Origin: Bifidobacteriaceae bacterium
Lineage (GTDB): Bacteria > Actinomycetota > Actinomycetes > Actinomycetales > WQXJ01
Length of the DNA: 24,379 bases
Direction of reading: 5' to 3'
NCBI GenBank assembly: GCA_031265345.1
Contig: JAISCU010000254.1
Location: 1 to 24,379, forward strand
In this document: one piece after another, positions 13,287 through 22,701 of the stretch
How positions within the stretch are numbered: the first letter of the stretch is position 1
Layout of the letters: the number at the start of each line of letters is the position of its first letter
Notes under the pieces: model-generated
What the model was told of the DNA's origin: nothing
The model's input: the letters and a program-made list of their open reading frames with translations, nothing else
Databases searched by the model: none
Program-made: the position numbers and the translations under genes

Positions 13287-15441
13287 CGCTGCCAGCTCCT
13301 TCCGCGTCGGAGCCGGCGGTTCGCTCGCGTTCGGCCGCCCGCCGTTTCCGTTCCGCTATCGACAGGCCCGCCTCGCCCGCCACCTTCTTGGACGATGCCG
13401 CCGCCACAGTCACGAGTTCCGTCTCGCTCCCACCCTCCTCGGCCCCGGAGCCTTCGGAGCCCTCGGAGGCCGCCGATTCGTCGCCGAGCGCCGCGGCGGC
13501 ATCGGGAGTCCTGGCGAAGCGCCCCCGACCGACGTAGCGCGACGCGCCCGGCGCGCCCAGTCGGAACGGGTCCAGGCCGGACCAGGGGTGGCCCTCGCCC
13601 CAGAACCGGGTGCGCGTGAGCAGCAGGATCATGGGGTGCGTGAACAGCATCACCACCACCAGGTCCATGATCGTGGTCAGGCCCAGCGTGAAGGCGAAGC
13701 CGCGCACGCCGCCCACGGCGACCATGTACAGGACGATGGCGGCCAGGAAGTTCACCGCGTCGGAGGCCCAGATGGTGCGCCGCGCCCGCAGCCAGGCCAT
13801 GTCGACGGCCTGGCCGAGCGGTCGGCCCACCCGCAACTCGTCGCGGATGCGTTCGAAGTAGACGATGAACGAGTCGGCGGTGATGCCGATCGCGATGATC
13901 AGACCGGCCACGCCCGCCAGCGACAGGCGGTAGCCCTGGACCCAGCCCAGCAGCACGATGGTCCCGTACGAGATGCCGATGGCCAGGATCAGCGACAGCA
14001 CGGTCACCACCGACAGCGCCCGGTACTGCCCGAACGAGTAGATGGCGACCAGGATCAGGCCGATCAGCCCGGCCCACAGGCCGATCTGCAGTTGTTCCGA
14101 CCCGGCGGTGGCGGAGATCTGGTCCTGCGATTCGACGTTGAAGTTGATCGGCAGCGAGCCGAAGGACAGTTGGTCGGCCAGGGTCTTGGAGCTCTGTTGG
14201 TTGAACGAGCCGGAGATCTGGGCCTTGCCGTTCAGGATCGGGTCGTTGCAGACTTCGGGCGCGGAGATGACAACATCGTCCAGGACGATGGCGAATTGCC
14301 GTTTGGGGTCCTCGGCGTTGGCCTTGCAGGCGGCGTCGAGTTTCTCGGTCACCGCGCCGAACTGCTTGCCGCCGGCCGAGTTGAACTCGATGTCGACCAC
14401 CCATTGGCCGGTTGAGTTGCCCTGCTGGGTCTGGGCCATGCCGTTGTTGGCGGCGGTCAGCTCGGAGCCCTGGACCATCACCGGTCCCAGGATGTAGGCC
14501 GCCGAGCCGTCGTCGTTGCAGGTCACCAGCGGTTTGTCGGGGTCGGCGGGGAGGTTGCCGCGGGACGAGCCGACCATGGTGCAGTTGATCGTCTCGGCCA
14601 CGGTCTGGGCCTGGGCGGCCGCTTCGCTCAATCCTTGCGAGGTTTTGGTGGCAACTGTCGCCTCGGTGCCCTCGAGGATGTTGGCGTACTCCTCGGCCAC
14701 CTGCGTGTAGACCACTTCCTCGTTCAGCCCGCCCTCGAGGCGGGCGGTGTAGGCCTCGTCGGGCGGCACCGGCATGTTGCCGGTGGAGGCGTCGACCTTG
14801 GAGGTCGGCGTGGGGGCCGGGGAAGGACTGGCGGACGATGCCGCCGGGCTGGCCTCGGCATCAGCCCCCGGCTCCGTCGCGGCCTCGTCCTCGACCGGCG
14901 TCTCGGCCTCCTCGCCGGTGGCTTCGTCACCCGTCGCCTCGTCGCCCTCGGCCGGTTCCTCGGAAGGCTCGGGCGTCGGCTCCGGCGTGTAGGCGGGGTT
15001 CGGATAGGTCCGCTGCGACCAGGCGTCCTGCTGCGCCTGGGAGGCGCTGCCAACGTAGAGCACCGTGCGGAAGGTCATCTTGGCCGATTTCGACACCAGG
15101 TCGAGTTGGTCCTGGGTGGGGTTGCCCGGGATCGACACGACGATGTTCGCGTTGCCCTGGCGGGCGACCTCCGATTCGGCCACGCCGGACGAGTTGACCC
15201 GGTCCCGGATGATGTCCACCGCCTGGTCGATCTGGTCGGCCGTGACCTGAACGTTGGACTCGGTCGCCTGGGGGGTCAGAACCAGTTGGGTGCCGCCTTC
15301 GAGGTCGAGGGCGAACTTCGGCAGGAAGGTAGTGTTCCCCGTCGCCATGCCGATCCCGATCGCTCCGAACAGCGCGATTACCAGCACGGCCAGGATCGCC
15401 AGGGTGCGACCAGGCCGAGCCTTGCGTGAGTATGTAGCCAC
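13279..15441 (-). CDS. secD: Protein translocase subunit SecD
   Basis: This 720-residue protein begins at GTG 15441 behind an AAGGAAG ribosome site. Membrane helix 1 spans about 13-33, and the outer region contains FALDLEGGTQLVLTP (43-57). C-terminal helices carry ISYGTIVLLGWVQGYRLSLA, GITADSFIVYFERIRDEL and ARRTIWASDAVNFLAAIV. A low-complexity acidic Glu/Ala/Thr/Ser insertion (about 148-215) splits the first periplasmic domain, and the C-terminus is an extended, charged, Ser/Glu-rich tail of about 90 residues. Both features make it longer than E. coli SecD (about 615). It works with SecF and YajC in export. It lies between yajC and secF, the usual order. Confidence 0.96.
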   Translation of the reverse strand: MATYSRKARPGRTLAILAVLVIALFGAIGIGMATGNTTFLPKFALDLEGGTQLVLTPQATESNVQVTADQIDQAVDIIRDRVNSSGVAESEVARQGNANIVVSIPGNPTQDQLDLVSKSAKMTFRTVLYVGSASQAQQDAWSQRTYPNPAYTPEPTPEPSEEPAEGDEATGDEATGEEAETPVEDEAATEPGADAEASPAASSASPSPAPTPTSKVDASTGNMPVPPDEAYTARLEGGLNEEVVYTQVAEEYANILEGTEATVATKTSQGLSEAAAQAQTVAETINCTMVGSSRGNLPADPDKPLVTCNDDGSAAYILGPVMVQGSELTAANNGMAQTQQGNSTGQWVVDIEFNSAGGKQFGAVTEKLDAACKANAEDPKRQFAIVLDDVVISAPEVCNDPILNGKAQISGSFNQQSSKTLADQLSFGSLPINFNVESQDQISATAGSEQLQIGLWAGLIGLILVAIYSFGQYRALSVVTVLSLILAIGISYGTIVLLGWVQGYRLSLAGVAGLIIAIGITADSFIVYFERIRDELRVGRPLGQAVDMAWLRARRTIWASDAVNFLAAIVLYMVAVGGVRGFAFTLGLTTIMDLVVVMLFTHPMILLLTRTRFWGEGHPWSGLDPFRLGAPGASRYVGRGRFARTPDAAAALGDESAASEGSEGSGAEEGGSETELVTVAAASSKKVAGEAGLSIAERKRRAAERERTAGSDAEGAGSDG

Positions 15442-15489
15442 CAGTGTGCTTCTTCCTTGGATACTGAATTGTGGGGCGAGGTGAACGAT

Positions 15490-15951
15490 TCAGCTGCTCT
15501 TGGGCGTGTCTTCGTCGGCGGGCGGCTCCGGCTCGTCGTCCGGGGCCGCGATCTCCGCTTCTTCGGGCTCGTCCGCGACTTCATCCTCGTCCACCGGATA
15601 GGGGGCCGTCATGTTGTCCCACTCCTCGTCCGAGACTTGGGATTTGATGGCGCGGCGGACGTAGGTGGACTCGTCGCCGTTCGGTGACATCAGCGTGAGC
15701 ACGTCGCCCTGCACCTGAACCACCACGCCGACCATGCCGCCCACGGTCATGACCCGCTGGCCCACGTCCAGCGTGCGCCTGAAGTCGCCCTGCGCCTGCT
15801 GCTGCTTCTTGTTGCGGCGCGACATGAACCACATCAGGAGGATCATGCCCCCCAGGAAGACCAGCATCAGAATGCCGGAACTGCCTCCCCCGGTCGCTGG
15901 CTCGGCGGGATCGCCCTCGGCGGCCAGCCAGGCGGCATCGAGAATACTCAA
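15490..15951 (-). CDS. yajC: Preprotein translocase accessory subunit YajC
   Basis: This protein of about 153 residues has one membrane helix (about 25-43, GILMLVFLGGMILLMWFMS). Basic residues RRNKKQQQAQGDF follow, then the YajC core LDVGQRVMTVGGMVGVVVQV, and a long acidic tail rich in Glu, Asp and Pro. I chose TTG 15951 because GAGGAG (15960-15965) lies eight bases upstream. The earlier GTG at 15960 overlaps that site. YajC joins SecDF. The acidic tail is longer than in enterobacterial YajC (about 110 residues). The gene begins 68 bases after the ruvB stop, the widest gap in this chain. Confidence 0.93.
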   Translation of the reverse strand: MSILDAAWLAAEGDPAEPATGGGSSGILMLVFLGGMILLMWFMSRRNKKQQQAQGDFRRTLDVGQRVMTVGGMVGVVVQVQGDVLTLMSPNGDESTYVRRAIKSQVSDEEWDNMTAPYPVDEDEVADEPEEAEIAAPDDEPEPPADEDTPKSS

Positions 15952-16018
15952 CGGAAACACTCCTCAATAGTCATGAGACAAGGAAAAACGACATACGTCC
16001 GGGCAGAGTCTAGCCGAC

Positions 16019-17032
16019 TTAGCCCGGCGGCAGGGAGCCAAGGTGCGCATAAGCCTCCAAGGTGGCCAGCCGACCGCGGGGCGTGCGGGCTATCAGACCC
16101 TCCCGCAGCAGGAACGGCTCCACCACCGTCTCGATGGTGTCGGGCTCCTCCCCCACGGCCGCCGCCAGGGTCGTCAGGCCGACCGGCTGCCCGGCGAAGC
16201 GATTGGCCAGCACCTCCAGGATCGCCCGGTCGAGCCGGTCCAAGCCGCGCTGGTCCACTTGGTAGACCGCCAGGGCGGCGAGGGCGGCCTCGAGATCGGC
16301 CACCCCCCGGCCCCGGACCTCGGCCCAGTCGCGCACGCGGCGGAGCAGGCGGTTGGCGATACGCGGGGTGCCTCGCGAACGGGACGCGACCTCGCGGGCG
16401 GCATCGTCCGTCACTTCCAGATCGAGCAGCAGGGCCGAACGCTTGATGACCCGTTCCAGTTCAGCCGCCGAGTAGTAGTCGAGCTGGCCGGTGAAGCCGA
16501 AACGGTCGCGCAAGGGCGCGGGCAGGAGCCCGGCCCTGGTGGTGGCGCCGACCACGGTGAACGGCGGCAGGGTCAGGGGTATGGCGTTGGCGCCCGGCCC
16601 CTTGCCCACCACCACGTCCACCCGGAAGTCCTCCATCGCCACGTAGAGCATCTCCTCGACCGGCCGGGCCAGGCGGTGGATCTCGTCCACGAACAGGACC
16701 TCGCCCTCCTCCAGGGAGGTGAGCACGGCCGCCAGGTCGCCCGCGTGCTGGATGGCCGGCCCCGAGGTCACCCGCATCGAGACGCCCAGCTCGGCCGCGA
16801 TGATCATCGACAGCGTGGTCTTGCCGAGGCCCGGCGGCCCGGACAGCAGCACGTGGTCCGGCGCCATGCGGCGGGCCTGCGCCGCCTCCAGGACCAGCGA
16901 CAATTGCTCGCGGACCACTTTCTGGCCCACGAACTCGTCCAGGTTCTTGGGCCTGAGCGCGGCCTCGATGGCCCGTTCCGTGCCGGACGCGCCCGGCGAC
17001 AGGGCTTCGCGGGAGACCAGCTCGTCGGTCAT
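16019..17032 (-). CDS. ruvB: Holliday junction branch migration ATPase RuvB
   Basis: This 337-residue AAA+ protein has Walker A GPPGLGKT (65-72), Walker B with DEIHR (116-120), sensor 1 VGATTRAG (161-168), the LRDRFGF arginine-finger region (174-180) and a C-terminal winged helix ([36 protein letters not shown]). RuvB hexamers pump DNA through the junction held by RuvA. The ATG overlaps the ruvA stop by four bases (ATGA). Length and motifs are normal for the family. Confidence 0.98.
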   Translation of the reverse strand: MTDELVSREALSPGASGTERAIEAALRPKNLDEFVGQKVVREQLSLVLEAAQARRMAPDHVLLSGPPGLGKTTLSMIIAAELGVSMRVTSGPAIQHAGDLAAVLTSLEEGEVLFVDEIHRLARPVEEMLYVAMEDFRVDVVVGKGPGANAIPLTLPPFTVVGATTRAGLLPAPLRDRFGFTGQLDYYSAAELERVIKRSALLLDLEVTDDAAREVASRSRGTPRIANRLLRRVRDWAEVRGRGVADLEAALAALAVYQVDQRGLDRLDRAILEVLANRFAGQPVGLTTLAAAVGEEPDTIETVVEPFLLREGLIARTPRGRLATLEAYAHLGSLPPG

Positions 17033-17634
17033 CTGGCGGCCTGCAATCTACGCAGCGAGGCCCGCAGCAGTCCTGCCACGTCGCTCGGCGCGTCGGGTTC
17101 GGCTTCCACCGTCGCCACTGCCCCAGCCGCCGATGCCGCCGGGAAGCCCAGTTGCACCAGGGCGGCCTGGACTTGTCCCGTCACCGAGCCGTCGGCGCCG
17201 CCCGCCGAGCCGGGCAGGGCCACCCCGAGCGTGCCCGGCGCCAGCTTCCCGGCCAGCGACAGGACCAGTTTCTGCGCGCCCTTGCGGCCGATCCCCGGCA
17301 CCTTGGTCAGAGCCGTGATGTCCTCGCTGGCCACCGCCTTGGTCAGGCCGTCCGCTCCGAGGGTCGAGACCAGGGCCAAGGCCAGCTTCGGGCCCACCCC
17401 GCTGGCCCCCTGGACAGTCACGAAGACGTCCCGTTCGGCGGCGTCGGCGAAGCCGTAGAGCGTGAGGGAGTCCTCGCGCACCACCAGGTGCGTCAGCAGC
17501 GTCGCCGTCTCCCCGTGCCGCAGTCGGTCGCGGGCGGACGGCGTCAGCGTGACGGCCAGGCCGACCCCGCCGCATTCGATGACGGCGCTGGTGGCCGTCA
17601 GGACGAGCACCGGCCCGCTGATGGAGGCGATCAT
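17029..17634 (-). CDS. ruvA: Holliday junction DNA-binding protein RuvA
   Basis: This 201-residue protein has the three RuvA parts. They are an OB-fold (1 to about 62, [31 protein letters not shown]), two helix-hairpin-helix motifs ([16 protein letters not shown] and [16 protein letters not shown]), and a C-terminal RuvB-binding helix domain ([19 protein letters not shown]) after a Gly/Ala linker. A tetramer holds the four-way junction flat. Four-base overlaps join it to ruvC before it and ruvB after it. Confidence 0.97.
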   Translation of the reverse strand: MIASISGPVLVLTATSAVIECGGVGLAVTLTPSARDRLRHGETATLLTHLVVREDSLTLYGFADAAERDVFVTVQGASGVGPKLALALVSTLGADGLTKAVASEDITALTKVPGIGRKGAQKLVLSLAGKLAPGTLGVALPGSAGGADGSVTGQVQAALVQLGFPAASAAGAVATVEAEPDAPSDVAGLLRASLRRLQAAR

Positions 17635-18203
17635 GCGGCCACCCAGGTCTTACGGCTTCTCCGGGCCGCGCGGGCGGCCTCCACCCAGGCCTTCTGCGCC
17701 GGGGTCGAGGCCTCAGCAGTCGCCCTGAGCGAGCTCGGGCGCCAGGCGTGGCAGATCGCCAGGGCCAGGGCGTCGGCCGCGTCGGCCGGGCGCGGCGGTT
17801 CCTCCAAAGCCAACAGCCGTGTCACCATGCGCGCGATCTGCTCCTTCGGCGCGTCGCCGTTGCCGGTGACGGCCGCTTTCACCTCGGTCGGCGTGTGCAG
17901 GGCCACTTCGATGCCGCGCCGGGCCGCCTCCACCATCGCCACGCCGCTGGCCTGCATGGTTCCCGAGACGGTGTAGGCGTTGCGCTGGGCGAACACCCTT
18001 TCTATGGCCACGGCATCGGGCCGGTACTGGTCCATCCACTGGCCCACCGTGTCCGCGATGGCCAGCAGCCGGCGATCGACCGAATCGTCGGCCGGGCTCG
18101 TGGCGATCCCGAATCCGACCAGCGCGACCTGGCGGCCGGTCCGCGAGTCGATCACGCCCAGGCCGCAACGGGTCAGACCAGGGTCGACGCCCAACACACG
18201 CAT
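17631..18203 (-). CDS. ruvC: Holliday junction resolvase RuvC
   Basis: This 190-residue RNase H-fold nuclease has all four catalytic acids: D7 (MRVLGVDPGLTRCG), E68 (VAIERVFAQRN), D141 and D144 (RPADAADALALAICHA). RuvC cuts junctions symmetrically after branch migration by RuvAB. ATG 18203 follows the yebC stop by six bases. The stop overlaps the ruvA start by four bases. The last about 30 residues are a basic tail. Confidence 0.97.
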   Translation of the reverse strand: MRVLGVDPGLTRCGLGVIDSRTGRQVALVGFGIATSPADDSVDRRLLAIADTVGQWMDQYRPDAVAIERVFAQRNAYTVSGTMQASGVAMVEAARRGIEVALHTPTEVKAAVTGNGDAPKEQIARMVTRLLALEEPPRPADAADALALAICHAWRPSSLRATAEASTPAQKAWVEAARAARRSRKTWVAA

Positions 18204-18209
18204 GGGCCG

Positions 18210-18968
18210 TTATTCGCCCATCGCTTGGGCGATTACCTCGTCCGAGGCGTCGAAATTGGTGTAGACGTTCTGGACATCGTCCGAATCCTCCAGCGCGTCC
18301 ACCACCCGGAGGATCTTCTTGACGCCGTCGACGTCCAGGGCCACCTCGACCGAGGGCACGAACTGCACCTCGGCTGAGTCGTAGTCGATCCCCGCGGCCT
18401 GCAGTGCCTGGCGGGCGGCCAGGAGGTTCTCCGGGGCCGTGATGATCTCGAAGCCGTCGTCCTCGGCGTTGACCTCCTCCGGATCGGCGTCCAACACCGC
18501 GTCGAGGATCGAGTCCTCATCGGCGGCCGCAGCCGCGGGGACGGCGATCACGCCCTTCCTCGCGAACATGTAGGACACCGAGCCGGGGTCCGCCAGCGAG
18601 CCGCCGTTCCGGGTCAAGGCCAGCCGGATGTCCGATGACGCCCGGTTGCGGTTGTCGGTCAGAGCCTCCACCAGCACGGCCACCCCGCCCGGCCCGTAGC
18701 CCTCGTACATGATCGACTGGTAGTCCGCGCCGCCGGCCTCGGCACCCGACCCGCGCTTGAGCGCCCGGTCGATGTTGTCGTTCGGCACCGAGGACTTCTT
18801 GGCCTTCTGGATGGCGTCGAAGAGGGTCGGGTTGGCGGCCGGGTCGCCGCCGCCGGTCCGCGCCGCGACCTCGACGTTCTTGATCAACTTGGCGAACAGC
18901 TTGCCGCGTTTGGCGTCGATGGCGGCCTTCTTGTGCTTGGTGGTGGCCCATTTGGAGTGACCCGACAT
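18210..18968 (-). CDS. yebC: YebC/PmpR-family protein
   Basis: This 252-residue protein opens [20 protein letters not shown] and continues with [19 protein letters not shown], then [38 protein letters not shown] and [12 protein letters not shown], all hallmarks of YebC. Family members are reported as transcriptional regulators or as factors that ease ribosome stalling at proline-rich stretches. Which applies here is unknown. The proline-rich DUF349 head in this window would be a natural substrate for the second role, but that is speculation. ATG 18968 follows GGAAGAAG. A possible -10 TAGACT (19002-19007) in the 46-base gap would let this gene start its own transcript with ruvCAB. Confidence 0.96.
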   Translation of the reverse strand: MSGHSKWATTKHKKAAIDAKRGKLFAKLIKNVEVAARTGGGDPAANPTLFDAIQKAKKSSVPNDNIDRALKRGSGAEAGGADYQSIMYEGYGPGGVAVLVEALTDNRNRASSDIRLALTRNGGSLADPGSVSYMFARKGVIAVPAAAAADEDSILDAVLDADPEEVNAEDDGFEIITAPENLLAARQALQAAGIDYDSAEVQFVPSVEVALDVDGVKKILRVVDALEDSDDVQNVYTNFDASDEVIAQAMGE

Positions 18969-19014
18969 TGATCTGCTTCTTCCGTTCTCTCGATTGGAGC
19001 CAGTCTACTGGCCT

Positions 19015-19545
19015 TCAAGAAAGGCCTTCGGGAGCGGCATCGTCGATGTCGCAGCTTTCTGGCAGCGGCGTGCGGCCCGCCAGGTGCAGCCAGCGGACCA
19101 GGCGACGCGAGCGCAGACGCAGCGTCATGGCGACGGCGTCGTTCAGGAACCGCCGCGCCAGGATCGCCCGGTACCAGGCGGCGCCGAGCTCGCGGATCAG
19201 CGGCTCGCGCCCAGGGACCTCCAGGTCGGCCTCGATCTGGGCGCGGTCGCCCATCGCCGTCCGCAGCGCCGCCGAGAGCTCCGAATGCTCGGGGCCCCAC
19301 GGGGGCGCCTCCGCCGCCGCGCGGGCCGCCTCCGCGACCACCATCGAGGTCACCGGGTCCCACAGCCGCTCATGGGCCAGGCTCAGCGCCACCGACGCCC
19401 GTCGGGTGAGTTGGAGCTGCAAGGAGTTCCAGGCGTTCTCCACCCGGCGGTGCATCCGGTCCACCCGGCTGGCCGCGTACCAGACCGCCGCCACCACCAT
19501 GGCCGCCCCCGCCAGCGTGATCGCCACAGTGCCCGTCCAGTCCAT
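19015..19545 (-). CDS. LemA-like single-pass membrane protein in the pimA operon
   Basis: This 176-residue protein has one N-terminal helix (about 7-27, VAITLAGAAMVVAAVWYAA). It is followed by RVENAWNSLQLQLTRRASVA, which resembles the start of LemA-type helices (RVDNAWxDIxVQLKRR). The rest is helical and Arg/Ala-rich. No catalytic motif is visible. It lies three bases after pimA, so it is co-transcribed with phosphatidylinositol mannoside genes. A supporting role at the membrane is inference. The gene ends near a small GGCCTT/AAGGCC stem. The LemA label rests on one motif and is tentative. Confidence 0.78.
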   Translation of the reverse strand: MDWTGTVAITLAGAAMVVAAVWYAASRVDRMHRRVENAWNSLQLQLTRRASVALSLAHERLWDPVTSMVVAEAARAAAEAPPWGPEHSELSAALRTAMGDRAQIEADLEVPGREPLIRELGAAWYRAILARRFLNDAVAMTLRLRSRRLVRWLHLAGRTPLPESCDIDDAAPEGLS

Positions 19546-19548
19546 GGC

Positions 19549-20655
19549 CTACCGCCCCGTGACCGTGTCGTAGACGGCCAGTATCCGCTCGGTCACGGTG
19601 GACCAGTCGTAGCGCCAGACCGCCCCGGCCGCCCGTTCGCGCTGGGCGGCGGTGGCCTCGGCCTGGGCGAGGGTGGCGATGATCGCCTCGGCCAGCGAGT
19701 CCGCGTCCCCGAGGCGGAACAACCGGCCGAGCTCGCCGCCGTCGAGCACGCGGGTGAAGGCCGGAAGATCGGACGCCACCACCGGCGCGCCCGCCGCCAT
19801 GGCCTCCACCAGCACGATCCCGAACGACTCGCCGCCCAGTTGCGGCGCGATGTACAGCGAGCAGCCCCGGAACAGCCCCGCCTTCTCTGCGTCGGTGATG
19901 GGGCCTGCCAACTCGACCACCGACCGGGCCTCGCCCAAGTGTCCGAGCTCGGGCACGGCATCGCCCGCCCCGGCGACCAGGAACCGGACCCCGGGGAACG
20001 CCTCGCGCACCCTCGGGACGGCCGCCAGCGCCACTTTCAGCCCTTTGCGGGGCTCGTCCACGCGGCCGAGGAAGGCCACCACCGGGCGCTCGGGCGTGGC
20101 CTGCCAGCGCGGCTCGGGCGGGGCCCCCGCGAAGCGGTCCACATGGACGCCGTTGGGGATGATCACCGAGTCGAGCCCGAGGTGGTCCATGATGGTGCGG
20201 CGGGCGTCCTCGCTCACCGCGATGGCGCCGACGATCTTCTCCAACGATCCTCTGACCAGCGGATACGCGGCACGCATGGCTCGCGAGGCGGTCTGGGCGG
20301 AATGGAAGGTGGCGACCAACGGCCCTTGGGCGGCGAGCATCGCCAGCATGCCGAGCGACGGCGCGATGGGCTCGTGCACATGGAGCAGGTCGAAGCCGCC
20401 CTCGGACAGCCAGCGGCGCGTGCGGCGCGCGGCCAGCGGACCGAAGGTGAGGCGCGCCACCGACCCGTTGTAGTGGATCGGCACCGACCGGCCCGCCGCG
20501 ACCACGTATTCTGGCAGCGGCGTCTCGCTCTCGGCCGCCGCCAGCACCGACACGTCGTGGCCGCGGTCGATCAGTTCCCCCGCGAGGTCGCGGATGTGGA
20601 ATTGCACCCCGCCCGGCACGTCGAACGAATACGGGCAGACCAGGCCTATCCTCAT
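19549..20655 (-). CDS. pimA: Phosphatidyl-myo-inositol alpha-mannosyltransferase PimA
   Basis: This 368-residue GT-B glycosyltransferase (GT4) transfers mannose from GDP-mannose to phosphatidylinositol at the inner face of the membrane, the first step of phosphatidylinositol mannoside synthesis. It shows MRIGLVCPYSFDVPGGVQFH with the glycine-rich acceptor loop, DLLHVHEPIAPSLGMLA, PNGVHVDRFAG, FLGRVDEPRKGL and the donor-site motif GGESFGIVLVEAMAAGAP with its paired glutamates. I start it at ATG 20655, which overlaps the patA stop as ATGA. Gene order pgsA-patA-pimA matches the mycobacterial pathway and confirms the assignment. Confidence 0.95.
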   Translation of the reverse strand: MRIGLVCPYSFDVPGGVQFHIRDLAGELIDRGHDVSVLAAAESETPLPEYVVAAGRSVPIHYNGSVARLTFGPLAARRTRRWLSEGGFDLLHVHEPIAPSLGMLAMLAAQGPLVATFHSAQTASRAMRAAYPLVRGSLEKIVGAIAVSEDARRTIMDHLGLDSVIIPNGVHVDRFAGAPPEPRWQATPERPVVAFLGRVDEPRKGLKVALAAVPRVREAFPGVRFLVAGAGDAVPELGHLGEARSVVELAGPITDAEKAGLFRGCSLYIAPQLGGESFGIVLVEAMAAGAPVVASDLPAFTRVLDGGELGRLFRLGDADSLAEAIIATLAQAEATAAQRERAAGAVWRYDWSTVTERILAVYDTVTGR

Positions 20656-21566
20656 GGGCTGCCGCCTATCTGGGAGCGGACGCGGGCGAGGCGCTCGGGG
20701 TCGAGGTCGGAGACGAACACCTTCTGGAGCATGTGCCAGTCGGCGGGGTGGCGGCGGATCGCCTCCTCCAGGAAACTGACCCAGCCCTGGGTCATGGCCT
20801 CGACCTGGTCGGCTTTCGAGCCATGGTCCGGGCGGTCGATCGGCTGGGAGAACTCGAGCACGTAGCCCGGTCCCTCGCGGTACATGGCGACGCCGAACAG
20901 CGGATGCCCCGAGGCCACCGCCAGGGCCGCCGGGCCCGGCGCGACCAGGGCCTTCTCGCCGAAGAACTCGACCTCGACACCGCCTCGGCCAAGGTCGCGG
21001 TCGGCCAGGAGCGGGATGATCCAGCGGCCCGGCGCGCGCGCGGCCTTCAGGACTTGCCGGAACACTGGCTGGCCGGGCTCCAGCGCGATGATCGTCAGGC
21101 CGATCCGGCGCCGCAAGGCCAGGAAGTCCTGGAAGACCTCCTCGGGCTCGAGGTGCTCCGCGACCGTGGTGACGTGGCCCAGTTCGCGCGTCGCCCAGGC
21201 GCCCGCGAGGTCCCAGTTGCCCATGTGGCCCAGCGCCAGGATGGCCTGGCATTGCGGCCCCAACTGCTCGCGCACGCGGCGTTCGTCGGCCAGGCGGACC
21301 ATCGAACTGATGTGCTCCCATGACCAGCCCCCGAGTTGGAACGCCTCGCAGAAGTAGCGGAAATACCGCCGCATCCCCTCGCGGGCGAGCCGTCGCAGTT
21401 GGGGCCGCGTCAGATCGGGGCGGACCCGCCGGAGATTGGCTTCGAGCCTGCGCACACTCTTGCCGCGGGCGCGCCCGGCCAAGTCGGCGACCAGCCTGAA
21501 CGCGGCCCTGGCCAGGCCGGGCGGCAACTTCGGGACCCACTTGAAGGCCAGCGCGATCGGGTTCAC
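20652..21566 (-). CDS. patA: Acyltransferase acting on phosphatidylinositol mannosides (PatA-like)
   Basis: This 304-residue membrane-associated acyltransferase belongs to the LpxL/HtrB-like family. The HxxxxD motif is H114-D119 in LALGHMGNWDLAG. Other conserved parts are GQPVFRQVLKAARAPGRWII, LLADRDLGRGG and VEVEFFGEKALVAPGPAALA. In mycobacteria PatA adds a fatty acid to the mannose of PIM1 or PIM2 made by PimA. GTG 21566 overlaps the pgsA stop (GTGA), and its own stop overlaps pimA (ATGA), so the three enzymes are translated in step. The basic N-terminal segment (FKWVPKLPPGLARAAFRLV) probably attaches to the membrane. Confidence 0.92.
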   Translation of the reverse strand: MNPIALAFKWVPKLPPGLARAAFRLVADLAGRARGKSVRRLEANLRRVRPDLTRPQLRRLAREGMRRYFRYFCEAFQLGGWSWEHISSMVRLADERRVREQLGPQCQAILALGHMGNWDLAGAWATRELGHVTTVAEHLEPEEVFQDFLALRRRIGLTIIALEPGQPVFRQVLKAARAPGRWIIPLLADRDLGRGGVEVEFFGEKALVAPGPAALAVASGHPLFGVAMYREGPGYVLEFSQPIDRPDHGSKADQVEAMTQGWVSFLEEAIRRHPADWHMLQKVFVSDLDPERLARVRSQIGGSP

Positions 21567-22174
21567 CGATCCTCCGCCCGCGCCTGGCGGAACACCACCG
21601 CGGCCCGCTGCCCCACCGTGACGAGGCTGGCCGCCGCCAGCAACCCCAGCGCCACCGCCAGCACCACGGGGCTGAGGCCCAACCCGGTGACGAAGGCAGC
21701 CACCAGCACCACGATCAGCCGGTCGGCCCGCTCGGCTATCCCGACCGTCGCCTGGTAGCCGAGCGCCTCGGCCCTGGCCCGGGTGTAAGGCACTATGGCG
21801 CCAGCGGCCAGGGCCGCGATCCCCGCGATCACTCCCCAAGTGTTGCCCTGCCGTGCCAAGTAGATGGTCAAGCCGGCGAAGATGGCGGCATCGGACAAAC
21901 GGTCGAGGGTCGAGTCGAGGAAGGCGCCCCACTTCGACGCGGTGCCGGTCAGGCGGGCCATGGTGCCGTCCAAGGCGTCGGTCGTGGCGACCGCCCCCAG
22001 GACCACCGCGCCCGGCCAGAGCAGGCCCAGCGGGAACAGGGTCAGCGCCACGAGGCATTGGACGGCCGTGCCGACCACCGTCACGGTGTTCGGCCGGACA
22101 TGGTGCTTGACCAGCCAAGCCGCCGGCCGGCCGAAGATCCGCTGCTCCAGGGGTCTGGCGTTGGCGCCTAGCAT
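21563..22174 (-). CDS. pgsA: CDP-alcohol phosphatidyltransferase, phosphatidylinositol (phosphate) synthase
   Basis: This 203-residue integral membrane enzyme has the complete CDP-alcohol phosphotransferase signature D66-x2-D69-G-x2-A-R-x8-G-x3-D87-x3-D91, and about six hydrophobic helices. With PimA and PatA next door it should condense CDP-diacylglycerol with inositol phosphate (or inositol) to supply the PIM lipid anchor. I prefer ATG 22174, with GGAG nine bases upstream, over a TTG five codons earlier that has no ribosome site. The chosen start overlaps the HIT gene by seven bases. Confidence 0.93.
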   Translation of the reverse strand: MLGANARPLEQRIFGRPAAWLVKHHVRPNTVTVVGTAVQCLVALTLFPLGLLWPGAVVLGAVATTDALDGTMARLTGTASKWGAFLDSTLDRLSDAAIFAGLTIYLARQGNTWGVIAGIAALAAGAIVPYTRARAEALGYQATVGIAERADRLIVVLVAAFVTGLGLSPVVLAVALGLLAAASLVTVGQRAAVVFRQARAEDR

Positions 22175-22701
22175 GCGGGGCCGCTCCAAGCGGCGGCGAC
22201 CGCGTCGCGGGTGGTCGAGAGCAGTTCCGGCAGCGCCCGCGAGCGCGCGATGATGGGGAAGAAGTTGGAGTCGCCCAGCCAGCGGGGCACCACATGCTGG
22301 TGCAGATGGGCCGAGATCCCCGCTCCGGCCACCGCGCCTTGGTTCATACCCAGGTTGAAACCCTGGGGCGCTTTGGCCCGCCGCAGGGCCTCCATGCCCA
22401 GACGGGAGAACTGGATCAGCTCGGTGGCTTCCTCGTCGGCCAGGTCGGTCAAGTCCGGCACATGGCGGTACGGACAGACCAGCAGGTGGCCGGGGTTGTA
22501 TGGGAACAGGTTAAGCAGGGCGTAGACGGTCCGGCCGCGGGCCACAATCAGCGCCTCGGCGTCCTCGCGCTCGGGAGCGTCGCAGAAGGGGCACTCCTCC
22601 GGCGTGTCGCTGGACGGCCTGGAATCGCCGTCCACATAGGCCATCCGGTGCGGCACCCATAGACGGTCGATCCCGTCCGGCGGGCTCGGGCCTTCAGTCA
22701 T
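22168..22701 (-). CDS. HIT-family nucleotide hydrolase/phosphorylase
   Basis: This 177-residue protein has CPFC (37-40), half of a likely zinc site, then [40 protein letters not shown] and the histidine triad [10 protein letters not shown] (H132, H134, H136), with H134 and H136 at the active centre. The mycobacterial protein in this position (Rv2613c) is a diadenosine tetraphosphate phosphorylase, so a role in clearing Ap4A, a by-product of tRNA synthetases, is plausible. The ATG overlaps the thrS stop by eight bases. Co-expression with thrS fits that role. Confidence 0.92.
   Translation of the reverse strand: MTEGPSPPDGIDRLWVPHRMAYVDGDSRPSSDTPEECPFCDAPEREDAEALIVARGRTVYALLNLFPYNPGHLLVCPYRHVPDLTDLADEEATELIQFSRLGMEALRRAKAPQGFNLGMNQGAVAGAGISAHLHQHVVPRWLGDSNFFPIIARSRALPELLSTTRDAVAAAWSGPAC

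Noticed and set aside
12803..14404. Minus-strand frame of 533 codons overlapping secD and secF in a shifted frame
   Set aside because: It is a shadow of secD/secF, which match their families over full length. The shadow product is Arg/Ser/Pro-rich.
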